Source of the DNA: Oxyruncus cristatus
Taxonomy: Eukaryota; Chordata; Aves; Passeriformes; Cotingidae
Direction of reading: 5' to 3'
Length of the DNA stretch: 64,000 nt
Assembly: GCA_013399855.1 (NCBI GenBank)
Contig: VXAY01002374.1
Coordinates: forward strand, 343,036-407,035
Shown here: positions 50,787-63,894 of the stretch, one piece after another
Layout: each line of letters starts with the position of its first letter
Numbering within the stretch: position 1 is the first letter of the stretch
The notes under the pieces: generated by a model
Database searches by the model: none
Seen by the model: only the letters and a program-made list of their open reading frames with translations
What the model was told of the DNA's origin: nothing
Program-made: the position numbers and the translations under genes

Positions 50787-52417
50787 ATCAAACCTTGAGA
50801 GTAGTTTTGCAATGACATCACCTATCTCTGAGGATTCATGGATGGATCCCATCAGGTCCCACAGATCTGTAAGGATACAGCTGGAGCAGCAGATCCCACA
50901 CAGTTTCAGGGTCAACTGGAAGCTGATTATTCTCACAGTCATGGTCTTCCAGCTCAGGGCACTGAGACCCTTCTGGTTCATCATCCGTGTTGAAGACAGA
51001 AGCAAAGAAAGCATTAAACACCTCTGTATTGTCTCTGTTCCTATTTGTGAGGTGACCATCCTCATCCTGTAACAGGCCAATGATATTTCTATACTGCCTA
51101 TTGCCATTAATGTATTTGAAAAACTCTTTTTTTGTCCCCCACATTTCTGGCCAGCTTCAACTCCAGTTGAGCTTTGACCGCACGAATTTTCTCCCTACAG
51201 CAGCAGGCAGCATCTCTGTATTCTTCCCGTGTCAGCTGACCTTGCTTCCACTGGGCATATGCCTTCCTTTTTCTCCTTATTTCCCTGTTCAGCCAAGCCA
51301 GTCTTCTGCCTCGTCTGCTTGACTTCTGACGTTTAGGAATTGCCTGCTCCTGTGCCCTTAGGATACAGTGTTTAGAGAGTGAGCAGCACCGATAGGCTCC
51401 AGCACCTGCAAAAACATTTTCCAAGGGGACTTTACTAGTTCCCTGAGCAGCCTGAAATCTGCTCTCCTCATGTCCCGAGTTGAGGTTTTGCTGACATTCT
51501 TCCTCCTGTCAACACAGATTTTAAACTCAATAGTTTCATGGTTGCCGTGGCCAAGATGGCCACCAATCTCCACTTTGCTCACGAGATCCACTCTGTTGAC
51601 AAGTGGCAGATCAACAAGGGTGCTTTCTGAGGCAGCTCCCTTAAGACCTGTTCCACAAAGCTGCCAGGTTCGTGCTCGGGTTTTTTTCTGGCAAGATGGA
51701 GTCCCCCATAAGGACAAAGGCAGTTGACTTCAAAGTGTCCCTTAGATCCTCAAAGAATAATTCAGAGTCATCATCCAGGCCGGGAGGTCTGTAGTAGACT
51801 CCCAGGATGACATTCACAATATTTGTTTGTCCCTTGATTCTTACCCAGAGGCTCTCAACTGTGCCATTGCCAACTGTGAGCTCTCTTCCATTACACACAA
51901 TGCCACCCCCTCGCTTCTTCTGCCCTGCCTGTTCCTTCTGAAGTGCCTGTAACTACCCAACAGTGCACTCCAACCACAAGATTGATCCCACCATGTTTCA
52001 CTTATGCCAATGGTATCAAATCTCTGGGACTCGGACAAGGCTTCAAGCTAGTCTTATTTGTAGCTCATGCTGTGTGCATTAGTGTAGGAACACTTCAGGT
52101 GTGGTATTTTGTAACCAACACCTCATGAAGATGATTGAGGGATCCCATTACTTCTCATTTGCTCAGGTTTCGGCACACAATCCCATTGCTCATCACTGGC
52201 AAGCCTGGTATTTTCCCCTTCCCTTTGGAGCACTTCACTGTTGAATTTTTAAGCAACCAGTTTGAACTTTAAGAAAACACACATCCTGTGTCAGTGCAAG
52301 AGATTCAGTTATCATCTGTATTACATCAATAAGCTTCACTATTTACATCAAGCACTACCTTTAAGTTTAAAAAGCCTTCCTGCATTTCCACTAACTGCTT
52401 TAAGGTTCTTAATACAG

Positions 52418-53212
52418 CATTATAGAATGGCCTGGGTTGGAAGAGATCTAAAAGATCATCTCGTTCCAACATCTCTGCCACGAGCCACCTTTCACTAGCT
52501 GAGGTTGCTCAGAGCTCCATCCAACCTGGCTTTGAATATTTCCAGGGATGGGGCACCCACAACTTCCCTGGGCAACCTGTTCCAGGGCCTTACCACCCTC
52601 ACAGTATGCAATTTTTTCCTAATATCTAGTCTAAACCTATTCTCTTACAGTCTGATAGCATTCCCTCTTGTCCTGTCACTACACGCTCCTGTAAGAAGTC
52701 AGTCTTCATCTTTCTTGGAGGCTCCCTTCAAGAACTGGAAGGCCACAATTAGGTCACTCCAAAGCCTTCTCTTTTCCAGGCTGAACAATCCCAATTCTCT
52801 CAGCCTTTCCTCATAGCAGAGGTGCTCCACCCATCTAATCATCTTGGTGGCTTCCTCTGGACTCACTGCACAGGTCATTATCCTTCCTGTGCTGAGGCCC
52901 CAGAGCTGGATGCAGCACTGCACGTGGGATCTCACTAGAGCAGAGCAGAGGGGCAGAGCCCCCTGCCCTGACGTGCTGCCCAGGCTGCTTTTGGTGCAGC
53001 ACAGGATCTACTTGGCTTTCTGGGCTACATTGCTTGAGCTCACATTGCTGGGTCACGTCCAGCCTCTCATCCACCAGCACCCCCTAAGTACTTCTCTGCA
53101 AGGCTGCTTTTGATTCCTTTGTCCTCCAGCCTATACTGATACTGCAAGTTGCCCTGACTCAGGTGCAGCATGTTGCACTATGTCTTGTTAAACCTCATGA
53201 GATTTTATAGGC
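52418..53212 (-). mobile_element. CR1 LINE fragment, about 0.8 kb
   Basis: A second minus-oriented CR1 3' region of a different subfamily from the neighbour. On plus it starts TATAGAATGGCCTGGGTTGG, then CAACCTGTTCCAGGGCCTTA, CCTTCTCTTTTCCAGGCTGA, TCCTCATAGCAGAGGTGCTC and AGCTGGATGCAGCACTGCAC, and ends near TTGTTAAACCTCATGAGATT. These blocks are standard for avian CR1 3' ends in reverse. It is 5'-truncated and non-coding in effect; its short ORFs are chance. Confidence 0.92.
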
Positions 53213-53295
53213 TCATTACTGATTCTTAGTTTCAAGCTCTAATACAGACAATTTATTCATGGAGTTGAGGACTGTTACATTTTTTTTGCTAAAGA

Positions 53296-53660
53296 TTCAC
53301 AGAATAATTCCAACTGGAAAGGATCTTTAGAGTTTTCTAGTCAACCTCCTTCTCAAAGCAAGGTCAGCAAAATCAGTTTAGATTACACAGTGCTTTATCC
53401 ACTGGGCATCAAACAACCTAAGGCTGGACACTGCAGAATCTCTTTCACCTGTTCCAACAATTGTCCCACTACATGGAGAAACATGTTCTTCTTAAATGCA
53501 GTTATTTTAATGCATGCCTGCTGTCTCTTGCCTGCCTTCCACATACTGCTATAAAGATCCTGGCTCAGTATTCTCAGTAGTCTGCCCATTGTTACTGTAA
53601 GGCTGCTATGAGTTCCTCCTGCTTCCCAAAGCCTTCTCTTCTGCAGCCTGAAGACCCATT
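53296..53660 (-). mobile_element. Older CR1 LINE fragment
   Basis: Begins on plus as TTCACAGAATAATTCCAACT, the reversed CR1 3' end. Blocks GGAGAAACATGTTCTTCTTA and AAGCCTTCTCTTCTGCAGCC follow in the right order. It is more diverged than the adjacent copies, so probably older. Confidence 0.8.
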
Positions 53661-55149
53661 TCACCAACAACTGATAGAATTCTAGCAAACTCTTACTTCT
53701 CATACACATCTGCTAAACCTAAAATCTTCCATCACAAATATAATGTTTTGATTTAGAGCAGCTGTTATCTTCATCCCCACACTTGCCCAGATACAACTGC
53801 AGGAACTAAGACCTCACACTAAAATCTGTTCTAGTATAAGCTAAAATGAGTTATACACTGCCATTCTGGGCTCACTATAATCCCCCTCTAGGTCATACAT
53901 CAACTCTAAAGAGACTCTCTCCTGTTCAGCCTGCAGATCTGTTTCTAAACTAGAATTAAGAGATGTGGAAGAACTTCTAAAAAAAAAAATCACCCAGTTG
54001 AACAAAGAGCTGTAGTCTTACAGGCTCATTATATATGTAAGTACACAAGCTTGGATACATAGGAAAAAGAAAAGGGCGGGGGGGGCGGAACCAAAACCAA
54101 AAACACCCCAGTGGGAAGCAGGGGGTGAACCTACAACAAAAAAAAAAACAAACCGACAACGCAGTCTCGAAGTACATAGATCAGAAAGCTATCAGGAAGG
54201 AGAATAAGAGTACATTATCAGGACTGCTGTCTAAACCACTGTTACAAAAAAATAAAAACATTAACGAAGACACCACAAGCACTCCAGCATCTGAGGTAAA
54301 TTTCTGGTAAGGTGTAGTCCCCTATTGACAATTACTAGCAAAAAGTTCCTCTATCAGTTTTCCCAGTCCTCAAAAGTTACTTATCAGACTAACAATAAGA
54401 TATTTCAGGACAGTAACAGCTCTTCAGACACAGTCACTCTGACGAAGCAAGAAACATCAGGAATTATTAATCACCAGAAAATCCATGCCATGACTAGTCA
54501 CTCAAGAAATCCCAGAGACGGGGGGGAAGGAGCGAAGAAGAGATGTATCTCAAGATTTACTTCATACCTCTTATCAGTAATTGATATGTGCTCCAGCACT
54601 TATTTCTCAAAAGAAAAGATGGGGGGGCTACAGATATTGGAAGAAGCAGTGATGCTTCCATAACAGCAAAAAAGCAATCTTCTCTACAGACTTCCATATC
54701 TCTCTGGAAAACTCATGTTCTATATTTCATTTCCAGCTGAAGGGGAGGAAATGTATCAGAGAAAGGTGTGTACTCCTCATCCAGCCCACTAAAAAAAAAA
54801 AAAACCCATACAAAGAAATCCTTGCACCAGCTTAAAATAATTCTTCATAATTCTTGAGAAACTAAGAAGAAACCCATTGAAGGAGAAAGATTGGATCATT
54901 CTCTTCAACCTCATCCTAAAACTTGTGAAACAGCAGAGTCACTGGCCTCAGATTCGCTCTCAGCCATTCATGTTCTTAATATCTTTACAGTCACATAACT
55001 GATTAGAGTCATGTAACTTCTGACTTGCAAGAAGTGACAATGCTTGCCCCTCTCCACAGAGGATGTCAAGTAAGGAGAGCCAAGTCAGTTTAAGCCACAA
55101 GTGAATGAACACTAAACAACTGGGAGACATTATTAGATAAATAACTAAC
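53661..55149 (-). other. CNOT4: CNOT4 intron 1, 1.5 kb, no feature
   Basis: AT-rich intron sequence with an A-run near 53980, a G-run at about 54074-54088 (GGGCGGGGGGGGCGG) and A-runs near 54140 and 54791. No gene is supported. Confidence 0.7.
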
Positions 55150-55630
55150 TGGGGCCCCCAGCATAATAAAGACATGGAACTGCTCAAGCAGGTGCACAGA
55201 AGAATCACAAAGATGATCACAGTTCTGCAGTATCTCTCCTATGAGGTTGGGGGTGTTCAGCCTGGAGAAGGCTCCAGGGAGATCTTACAGCAGCCTTCTG
55301 AAACCCAAAGGGGGCTCACAAGAAATATGGAGAGGGACTCTTTTTATTAGGAAGTGAAGTGATAGTACAAGAGGTAAAACTTTTAAACAGAGAGGGTAGA
55401 TTTAGATCAGATATTAGGGAGAAATTCTTCACAATGAGTGTGGTGAGGCCCTGGAACAGGTTGCCCAGAGAAGTGTGGATGTCCCATCCCTGGAAGTGTT
55501 TAAGGTCAGGTTGGATGCGGCTTTTTGAGCAGCCTGGGCAAGTGTAAGATGTTCCTGCCCACAGCAGGAGGTGTGGAACGAGATGATCTTTAAGGCCCCT
55601 TCCAAACCAAACCATTCTGTGATTCTATGA
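55150..55630 (+). mobile_element. CR1 LINE fragment, plus orientation
   Basis: A plus-oriented CR1 3' region. It contains GACATGGAACTGCTCAAGCA, GTTCAGCCTGGAGAAGGCTC, GATATTAGGGAGAAATTCTT, CTGGAACAGGTTGCCCAGAG and CCCATCCCTGGAAGTGTTTA, and ends ACCATTCTGTGATTCTATGA. It is 5'-truncated and of another subfamily than the nested copies. Confidence 0.92.
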
Positions 55631-58600
55631 ACTTGTCTATACTTTCCGTTTTAAAAGGCAACACAGCCATCCATTAGAACTTAACTGCATTTAGGCAGTG
55701 CTTAAGGCAGAAAACCAAAATACGACAAATTAAGGCTGTGATCCTACAAACATTTCTGTAGTAAACTTTACTGGAACAGATTTAGACTATAATGAAGTTA
55801 CAGAACATTCCTGAAACAGAGAATCAAGCCTACATTTGCAGTATTAGCTTCAAAAATGTTTATTATAACAAATCCCTAACATGAGGACTGCTGTTGTACA
55901 ATATAACAGTCTTAGCATGTAAATACACAAAGTACAGCGGAACTGTAAAGTTACAACAGAAGTTGAATACATACAAGCCCATTTCCACTTTAAAGACATT
56001 AACAGTTACACCAAGGTACATACACTTAAAATTTTTCAAGAGTGAAAAATTAACTAAAGCATGAGTCCCTGTAGCTAATAACTGGACCATTTCAGCTTTT
56101 TCTGGATATGTACCTGGAAGGTAAAGCTTATTGCAAATATTGCACACGTCCTGTGCTCAAATTTGTGGCACTACCTGAAAGTAGGTGGAAATTAGGCCTC
56201 TGGCTTATTTCTTGTTCCATACTAAAAATGACAAAGGACAAAGCTTCTCTAAAATCAGAAATTCTGTACCACATAATTCAAGACAATAAAGTATTTCTTT
56301 TAGCAATTTAGTAAACAGTTGGATAACATAAATGATACATCTAATTAAAATGCAGTATCAAATAAATCCAATGATCTATGAGTTCTATTGGCTGAAGAAA
56401 AAGACTAACTCAAGAGTTCAGTTTAAGTACAGAAAATAGGAATATTATGCTTAGGACATCATCTGCTTCAGACAAGAGCAGGTTGCTGCTTCAGTTACAT
56501 TCACTGACACCTGAGTCAACAGAAAATAGTACAAACGTCTACCATGTCACAGTCACACTTTCGGATTCATTTGGCTTCTACAGAAAATGCTTGAAATTTT
56601 ACTATCCATTTTGTAATTTAAAAATTAGTTATTTCAAAAAGCAAACCAATCACTTAACGAGCAGCACAATAAAATTTCAGAGGATAGAAGAATCTTTTAA
56701 TCACTCACTGCACACAACTGCTAAAAACCAGAAAGGTAGTTGCTTTGTGCAATATTCACTCATACCATAAATCCCCATTCCCACGTATCTGGTACACAAG
56801 CTACAATCGCCTGCTTCTACTTTTCAGGGAAATACATATTTGTTTGCTTGCATTCAAGGAAGCACTTTTATCTCAATGAGGAACAGAATACATATAACTG
56901 CTTGAAAACAACCTATATGCTGTAGTAAACAAATTCTAGAGATGGTCATGTATAAAGCAGTTGCCTTAAAAAAAAAAAAAGGAAAGTGAGAACTTCAAGA
57001 AGTAACCTGTGGAAATAGTTTTCCGGGTCATTTTCTAAAAAGGCTAGGCAGAACAGGAAAATTAATTTAGCATTCTAAAAAGAAACAATCTAGTAAAATA
57101 TTCAAAAGCAGAGCATCAGTTTCCACAAATTTAAGTAGGAGCTGTGTTAATTCAGACAGGTGAAGTTAAGGAGTCATTTGGTATGTATAAAGTGCTGACT
57201 TAAATCCCAAACAAAAATCTGTCAGACTGTGACAACTATATGCTGTAAAAAGCGCAGAAGTTCAAGTTGACTGTAAATGCACTTGCCCAGCATATCCTTT
57301 AAATGGTGTATCTCAGTATGAAACAGTCACAAGTCTGAGTTTTTTACCAATCAGAAGCAGCTGAATGCTGTTTCTCTGGAGAAGTCTAAGCCATATGAGA
57401 TGCAAACTAACCAAAACCCATAAAAATCGAGTAACTACCTCAAGGGGATGAAGAGCTGGCCGACAGACTTAGGTTTCTTTAAAAATAGAAGAAAAAAATA
57501 CAAAATTACAACATTAAGGTTGCCTCAAACATTTATGCTGATGTCAGCTCTGTGTAAGAGGATGCTCTCCAATATCTGACTTCATACTTAGTAAATAAAA
57601 AAATAAAACAAAAAACCAAATAAAACACAGAGTGACACTGAGTCCATCTCCTTTCTGCACTTCTATATAACACGGTATTTCCTGAGTCCATTATAAGCCT
57701 CAGAAAAAAACAGTACTGTCAAAAGATGTTGTACTCCACCTCTACAGAAGTTACCTTCACCGTGCTTTCAGAGTTGGCATACACTGAATACAGCAGAAAC
57801 AGTAGCTGGTGGCAAGTGGCTCATTTATTACGAGTGGATGACTACAGCACTGCCAGTGCCAAAAGGAACCTGCCCCTCTCACTTCATCACACCAAATTAC
57901 ATTTGTCTGAAAACAAATTTTGCTCAACCTTTGCTCAAAAGTTTAATATATATGTGCAAAAAATTTTTTAAAAAATATGGTAACCGGTATTAATTATGAT
58001 TAAAGACAAAATAACCATTTTACTTCAAAGTGCCTGTTTTCTGACTCTTCACTTTACTTATATTCTATATAACTAAGCTCAAAAAATAAAAGCCATGTGC
58101 CACTCCAGGTTTCCTTATAAAAATGACTGTATGATGTTCTCTTTTTGGTCACTGAACTTGAAAGCAATTAGCTGGTTTCCCAGAAGACACTACAGAAGCA
58201 ATTCCAAGTAGTTTCTGCCCAGGATACAGTGTCAATCATGTCCTCACACAACACAGCTGGTTCTCACCAAGTTTCACTGTATGTATTTATACAGTAGTAA
58301 CCAGAGCAATAGTTCTCATACAAGGTATGCCACTGCCCCACCTCCAGGGAATCACAAGCCTCAAGGTTAAATCAGAATGCGACCATGAGCAAAAGCTTTA
58401 AGAAATAAATGGCTCTAAAAAGGCTCAATTAGAAGAGAAAGCCACTACACTGGTGAAAACATAAGAACGAACCTACCCTGAAGCATACTTACAACTACTA
58501 TTGAAGACCCGAGTGAAACTAACCCAGCCAGATGACAACACTACCCATGTGCAGGGAACAGCTTGATGAGTATAAGAGCTGCTATTTCCTTAAACTTCCC

Positions 58601-61600
58601 AGCTGTTCTTCCATATTTTCAGCATACACCAACAGTTATGTAAAAGAAAACCAGCGATCATCTCCTGGGTTCAGACTCACCACCTCAAGTTCTAAAACCA
58701 GTTTGCCACTAACTGTGAAACCACAACATGAATATGTTAAATATATGTTTTATTAAATGGAAGGATTAGCAAAGGAGCTTCCAAAGACAGGAAGAAGCTC
58801 TAACTTCTCAAATATGGTTCCTCAGTTATGAATTCCTTGATCCTTAACCTAGGATGAAGTTTCATAAAAATAAAGATTACCTTCTTAGGAAAAGGGATTC
58901 AACTTGCTAAATGATCACCAGAAGCACATGCAAGAAGGTTCCTTCAGAGCAGCAGCAGTTATATGATAAATGGCAGTAAGACTAAGTCACTAGACAAATT
59001 GGATTAATGCTACTGGGTCTCACTCTGACCAGCGCTTTTAACTTAACTTCAGGACTTTAGGGGCCCCTACAGTTCACACTGATTGAAGGAAATATATTTA
59101 AATTAACTATGGGGCACGTTGACCTATAAACACTAATTTTGACCCAGCAAGTTTTGGCCTTTCATTTTATGTTAGTTTAGGAGCTCTCAGAGGACACATT
59201 TTATGAATGAAATACTGAAGACTAACCCTAGTTTTCATTCAATATAAAAAAAAAAAAGGAAAAAGTCACATGTAATGAAGCAGGAGCTATTCAGAGAGAG
59301 GAAATAGTTTCTATTTTTGCAACGTCCAGTAGCCCAAGGTAACATCTTCATATCACAGCAAAGCTTTAGGTCTTTAACTGACAGGCACAGCTATAGCTAC
59401 ATGTACCTATCTTCATTCATTATACGTGGAGAGAAGACAGAAAGAAAGTAGCTGAACACTTTCTCCCCATATCTAGTGATTACTGCTACATACTTCTTTC
59501 CCTATCCCATTTTTCTGTATTTCTAGGCTGTATTACAAAACAAACTCTGAACAACTGCCACCACATGCTTACCTATCTGGGACATAAGTGATAGAAGTTT
59601 TGATGAAGGTTAACTGCCTCAGCTAGGCAGTTTCCAAAACACATATAAATGTAATTTAATTACTTCCTCCCAGTCCTGCACTCAAATTCTGTTTTTTAAG
59701 ATGGTAATTTATTGTAACATGTAACAGGAGACAGGTTTAGAAATAACAAAATCACTCCAATTGCAAGTATAGTATTTCACAGTCTAGGTGTCTCAGTTCG
59801 TGGATCTTGCAATTTGAAATTAATATACACAATTCAAACAGGATCCACATCAAAGCTACACTGGTGAAAGAAACTTTAAACCAATATACAACATGAAGCC
59901 TGCCTTCAAATAAATCTCACCTGTTTAATTCAGTGTTCCTGAAACAAATTAAGCCAGAAAATAGTTAGCAAATCTTCCTATGCAGTGTATTTTATCTTAC
60001 AATGACTGAGATTGCTATCCTTTTAGTTAATAGTTTTCTGTATGAAACCTTACATTTCAGAACATCCACACCAGGAAAAGTAAATGCTTCTTCTGTTGAG
60101 TAAGGAAAAGATTAGAACTCAGTGGACTGAAACATAAGATTATATTGCAGTTCACCACAAACAAGGCCTAAAAATTTGCCAAAATAAAACCCGGGATGAA
60201 AAACTACTTGAAAACCACACTCCTATCACATTTTTTGGCCATCCCTACAAAGCTTCTGTGATTCTGTTTCAAATTTGAAGAATTCATTAGAATAAGTTAA
60301 AAGACAGAAGTGTGCTGCCATTTTTGCAGTTTCTTTCACTTAATTTGTTTTGAAAAACAAAGAAGCAAAAAACCAAACCCCAACTACACAAAACTGCCAG
60401 CACAAATTCCTAGTGCTAATAATTGATAAATTAATTATATAGAAAATATGGCAACGTTACCTTCCAGCAACCAAGGACTGCTAAGCTGTGAAGAGTAAAA
60501 TACTCAAAGCCCAGAGAGACAATCCACAGACCTGCACTAAAACAGGGGACCCTCCATCTCACACTTCAAGCAGAAGTACAATTACTTTATATCAGACTTG
60601 TGGTCAGTTGGAACCCACTTCATATTAGGAAACTATTCCTCTCAAGACAACATCAGGATAGAAGAAACTGATGCTGGGATCACAGTATGTTAGACTATAG
60701 ACAGATGAAGTTTTCCCTTCTTCCCTTGCAAGAAAACAGAACTGGATCAAAGTCTGACAGCACTGACCAGAGAACAAGCCTCAGCCAAGATCCAAGTTCG
60801 CTTTCCACCAAGTTCAGTAGCATGTTTGCTTGATCCACCTTTATTTTTAACTTGGTGACTAAAAGATAAAAACAAAAATCCCCCTTATCCTGACCCCAAC
60901 CTATTTTTTCCCCCAATTTGAAAACCAGCAACAGATGAAGTACCTGTTAAAAATACACAAATTATTGATTAATCTTTATAAAATTAACTCTAACACATCC
61001 TGCTCCAGAATAAAAATACAGTACATAGCTTTCAGGTTACACAGAAAAAGATGAGCAGGAGCATCATTCTCTTGGGTTGTATTCTCCTGATAGCTTTGGA
61101 TGCAGGCTTCCCCAAGTTGTTAATGCACATGCATGAGACAGTTTGTCAATACCTTATTTTGTACATGTGTGTTTAGAAAACACTTGCAAGTTCCATTTAA
61201 ATAACAGACTCCTACAAGAAATACCTTGGAGTTGTCATGTTCCCAGAACAGCCAAGTGGAAGAGAAGAAAATAAAACGTACAGCCACAAAACCTACTTGA
61301 TCTTAGTACTACGTGGAAATCAATAGTTTAAACACTAATTCTTTCTTTTAAACTGTTGCAGCCAGTCTAGTAACCGCTAGCCTGAAGTCAAAAGCATGTA
61401 TTCTGAATGCTCTCTGAATTAGTATAATCTTTGATACAATTTTGAAATAAGAAAACTGTAAAGATTCCGTTTTCAAGCTCATACAAGAAAAATGCCATCT
61501 GACCAAGCATATCAAAGTTCCTGGTACAACAGAACATAACCCAGTTTGATAAAAACAAAACATGCACCCAAATGATCCAAGCAGCTTAATGCAAAAAAAA

Positions 61601-63894
61601 AAAAAAACCAACAACAACAACAACAAAAACACATAGATGTTTTTAGTTACAGAGGTTATATTCCTATTTTCTGCTAAACACTTACATTGCCCTCTCAATT
61701 TGCTTACAGGAAGAACCAGAAGGTCTGAGCAGCATCTCAAGCCATGCCAAACCATTTGCTACTATACTTACTTTTCCAAGTCCGGAAAGCATTTACAGTT
61801 GTTAAAATGTTAACAAATGTTAATCAATCTCCTGAAAGGAATAAATTCCTAGACTATTCTCCAAGAACCAGAAGAGTGGGGCCCAGAGAGATGGTGGCTC
61901 TATTTATTTATAGAGCTCCAGCTCCTTACACTGTTTCTATCCAATAAAAAGTGGACAAACCAGATATACACTGGGAAAAAAAAAAGCATAAACATCTTGA
62001 AAGAGAAGAAATATTCAGGACACTGAAGCAAGGTAAGTCATGCAGTCTTTCACATATGCACCTAGTCAAGTTATCTCAGCAATACTGCACAACTGCAAGT
62101 GGGACAAAAGGTGATTCGTACAACCCAAGGCACTAATTCACCATGTGAAATTCAGGCACCCTTGACCCTAGCAATCTTACTGAGCAAGTGATTTCCTACC
62201 AACATATGTTAAGGCCTATAGATCAGCCTCATCTTACCAAAACCACCAAAGCCTAGGATGACAATCTACAATCAGCCACTCAACAGTCACCTGTGCTTAC
62301 AGACTGGACTATTTGAAATACTCTCATTTACTTCAAAGAGGCAGGCAAAATTCTGAGAAACAGTTACAAGATTTAAGCCTTCAGGGCCCATACTTAAGAT
62401 CTCGGTCAGAGTAATTTCAAAACATTTAACTCCCAAAGAATATCCCAAGCTTCCTGAACAACAGCCACGAAGGACAAGCTGTCTCTGTACATAAAGAATA
62501 TTTCTAATTAAATAAGAAAGCTACATACTTCAGTATACTCTCCCACCAGCTTTTTTAGCCCAAGCCTTTTATTTAGTTGGCACTCAAAGGATGCTCTTAA
62601 ACTTTGAGAAAAAGGTACCAAGAAACTAGTAGAGCATTACTCCTGACAGATGCTCACCATCTTTCTTCTGTAAAGAGAAAAGCTGTTAGGATCCAACACT
62701 CATCATTTTAAAAGCTAATAAAGAGGCACCTGAAGAAACACGTAAGATAAAAGATGACAATTGATCATTGTATTTCTCCTTTTCAAAACAATATTTTCCC
62801 CTAAATTGAGCTTAGTTTGCAATTCAGCCAAGTTCAACTGCCAAGCATTTCTAAACACTTGCATGTGTTCATCTTGTTTATGAAATGGAAATTCTATCAC
62901 AGAGTTCCAAAAGCCTAAGGTACAGCACAGCTGAATTCTAGACCATGCGTTAGAGCACCACATTATTACAGAGATGCTAAGAAACTAGGAGTATACTTGA
63001 GTAAGCCATCCGAAACTAATTCACCCTCTCCAGTCAAACAGTTGCTTTCCTCCCTGTTCTTCATAAGACTGTATTTTATTTTTTCCCTTTCCTCTTCCCT
63101 TTTTTAGCAGTGAAAGGGGCTAGAAAAAATTTCATTCTTCTACATATTCATCTTTCAGTATGAGTTCTCTTCTGATAGTGCCAGACAGCAAGAATATGAA
63201 GTCAAAGTACAAGGGACATTCAAGTCAAGACATTTCAAAGCTAAACCAAAATACAGACAGTTAAAACACAGGGAGTTAGAAACCTGTACAGGCTCAGTAA
63301 ACACGTGACTGGCCAACATAACTTCTACAACTTTCGGACAGGAGCAAGCCAACATCTGCAGGCCTAGAGTATCCACAGCTTTAACTAGCTGATAGGTTTT
63401 GCTCACATTAACATATGCTCGAAAGAGAATTACTTCTCCTATGAACTACACAGTTGGTATTACCACACTCACAGAATTATCACAAGCCATAGACAATTAA
63501 ATCCTTTCTGGTACAGTAACCAAACATTTTAAGATAATTATCTAGTGTATTTTCCCTCCCCTTTACTGTACAGAAGAAGGCACTGGCAGCTCCCTTTTAG
63601 ACTGGTAGGTAGAGCTGTGTGACCATCGCTGCTTCTGCCAATGCACAAAATAGAAAGAGCTTTTTTTTCAAGTGGGAGACAGAAAGTTACATACAGGTTA
63701 TTTTACTGACAGGCAAATCTCGGGAGACTACATGGACTGTCCAAAATAACACCAAAATTAAGAGGCTGCCATTTACCATCTGTTTGCCTATCTCTCTCTC
63801 CAGAAAAAAAAAAGTGCATATCACAAGAAGAAATGGAGCCTGGCTCCGTGGAAGAGGAAGAAGGGGAGAGAGGAAATTTCCACGCAAATTCCAA
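55631..63894 (-). other. CNOT4: CNOT4 intron 1, distal 8.3 kb without recognised genes
   Basis: AT-rich sequence up to the CpG island, with A-runs near 56967, 59248 and 61593. The ORFs (for example 61348-61755, 135 codons) show no domain. I see no tRNA, snoRNA or named repeat. Confidence 0.65.
61592..61627. repeat. Poly-A plus (CAA)n microsatellite
   Basis: A run of A followed by about five CAA/ACA units on the plus strand. It is an ordinary microsatellite that would vary between individuals. Confidence 0.85.

Larger units (their letters stand above)
49182..52250 (-). mobile_element. Long degenerate CR1 LINE (about 3 kb), with assembly gap
   Basis: A minus-oriented CR1 with its 3' end at about 49182. 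Decayed but ordered ORF2 pieces read on the minus strand: endonuclease with GISETWWD (about 51990) and ILGVYYRPPG (about 51800); the ADFRLLRELVKSPW and EEYRDAACCCREK pieces; the start of reverse transcriptase with FNAFFASVFN and [20 protein letters not shown]...[10 protein letters not shown]; then [20 protein letters not shown]. The frame changes several times, stops are present, and the catalytic site reads FANNT instead of FADDT. The 5' limit (about 52250) is approximate, and ORF1 and the 5' UTR are absent. Full-length CR1 is about 4.5 kb, so this is a dead 5'-truncated copy. Confidence 0.92.

Noticed and set aside
61348..61755. A 135-codon minus-strand ORF
   Set aside because: Its Leu/Phe run is the translation of a T-rich microsatellite (poly-A/CAA on plus). 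There is no splice or homology support.
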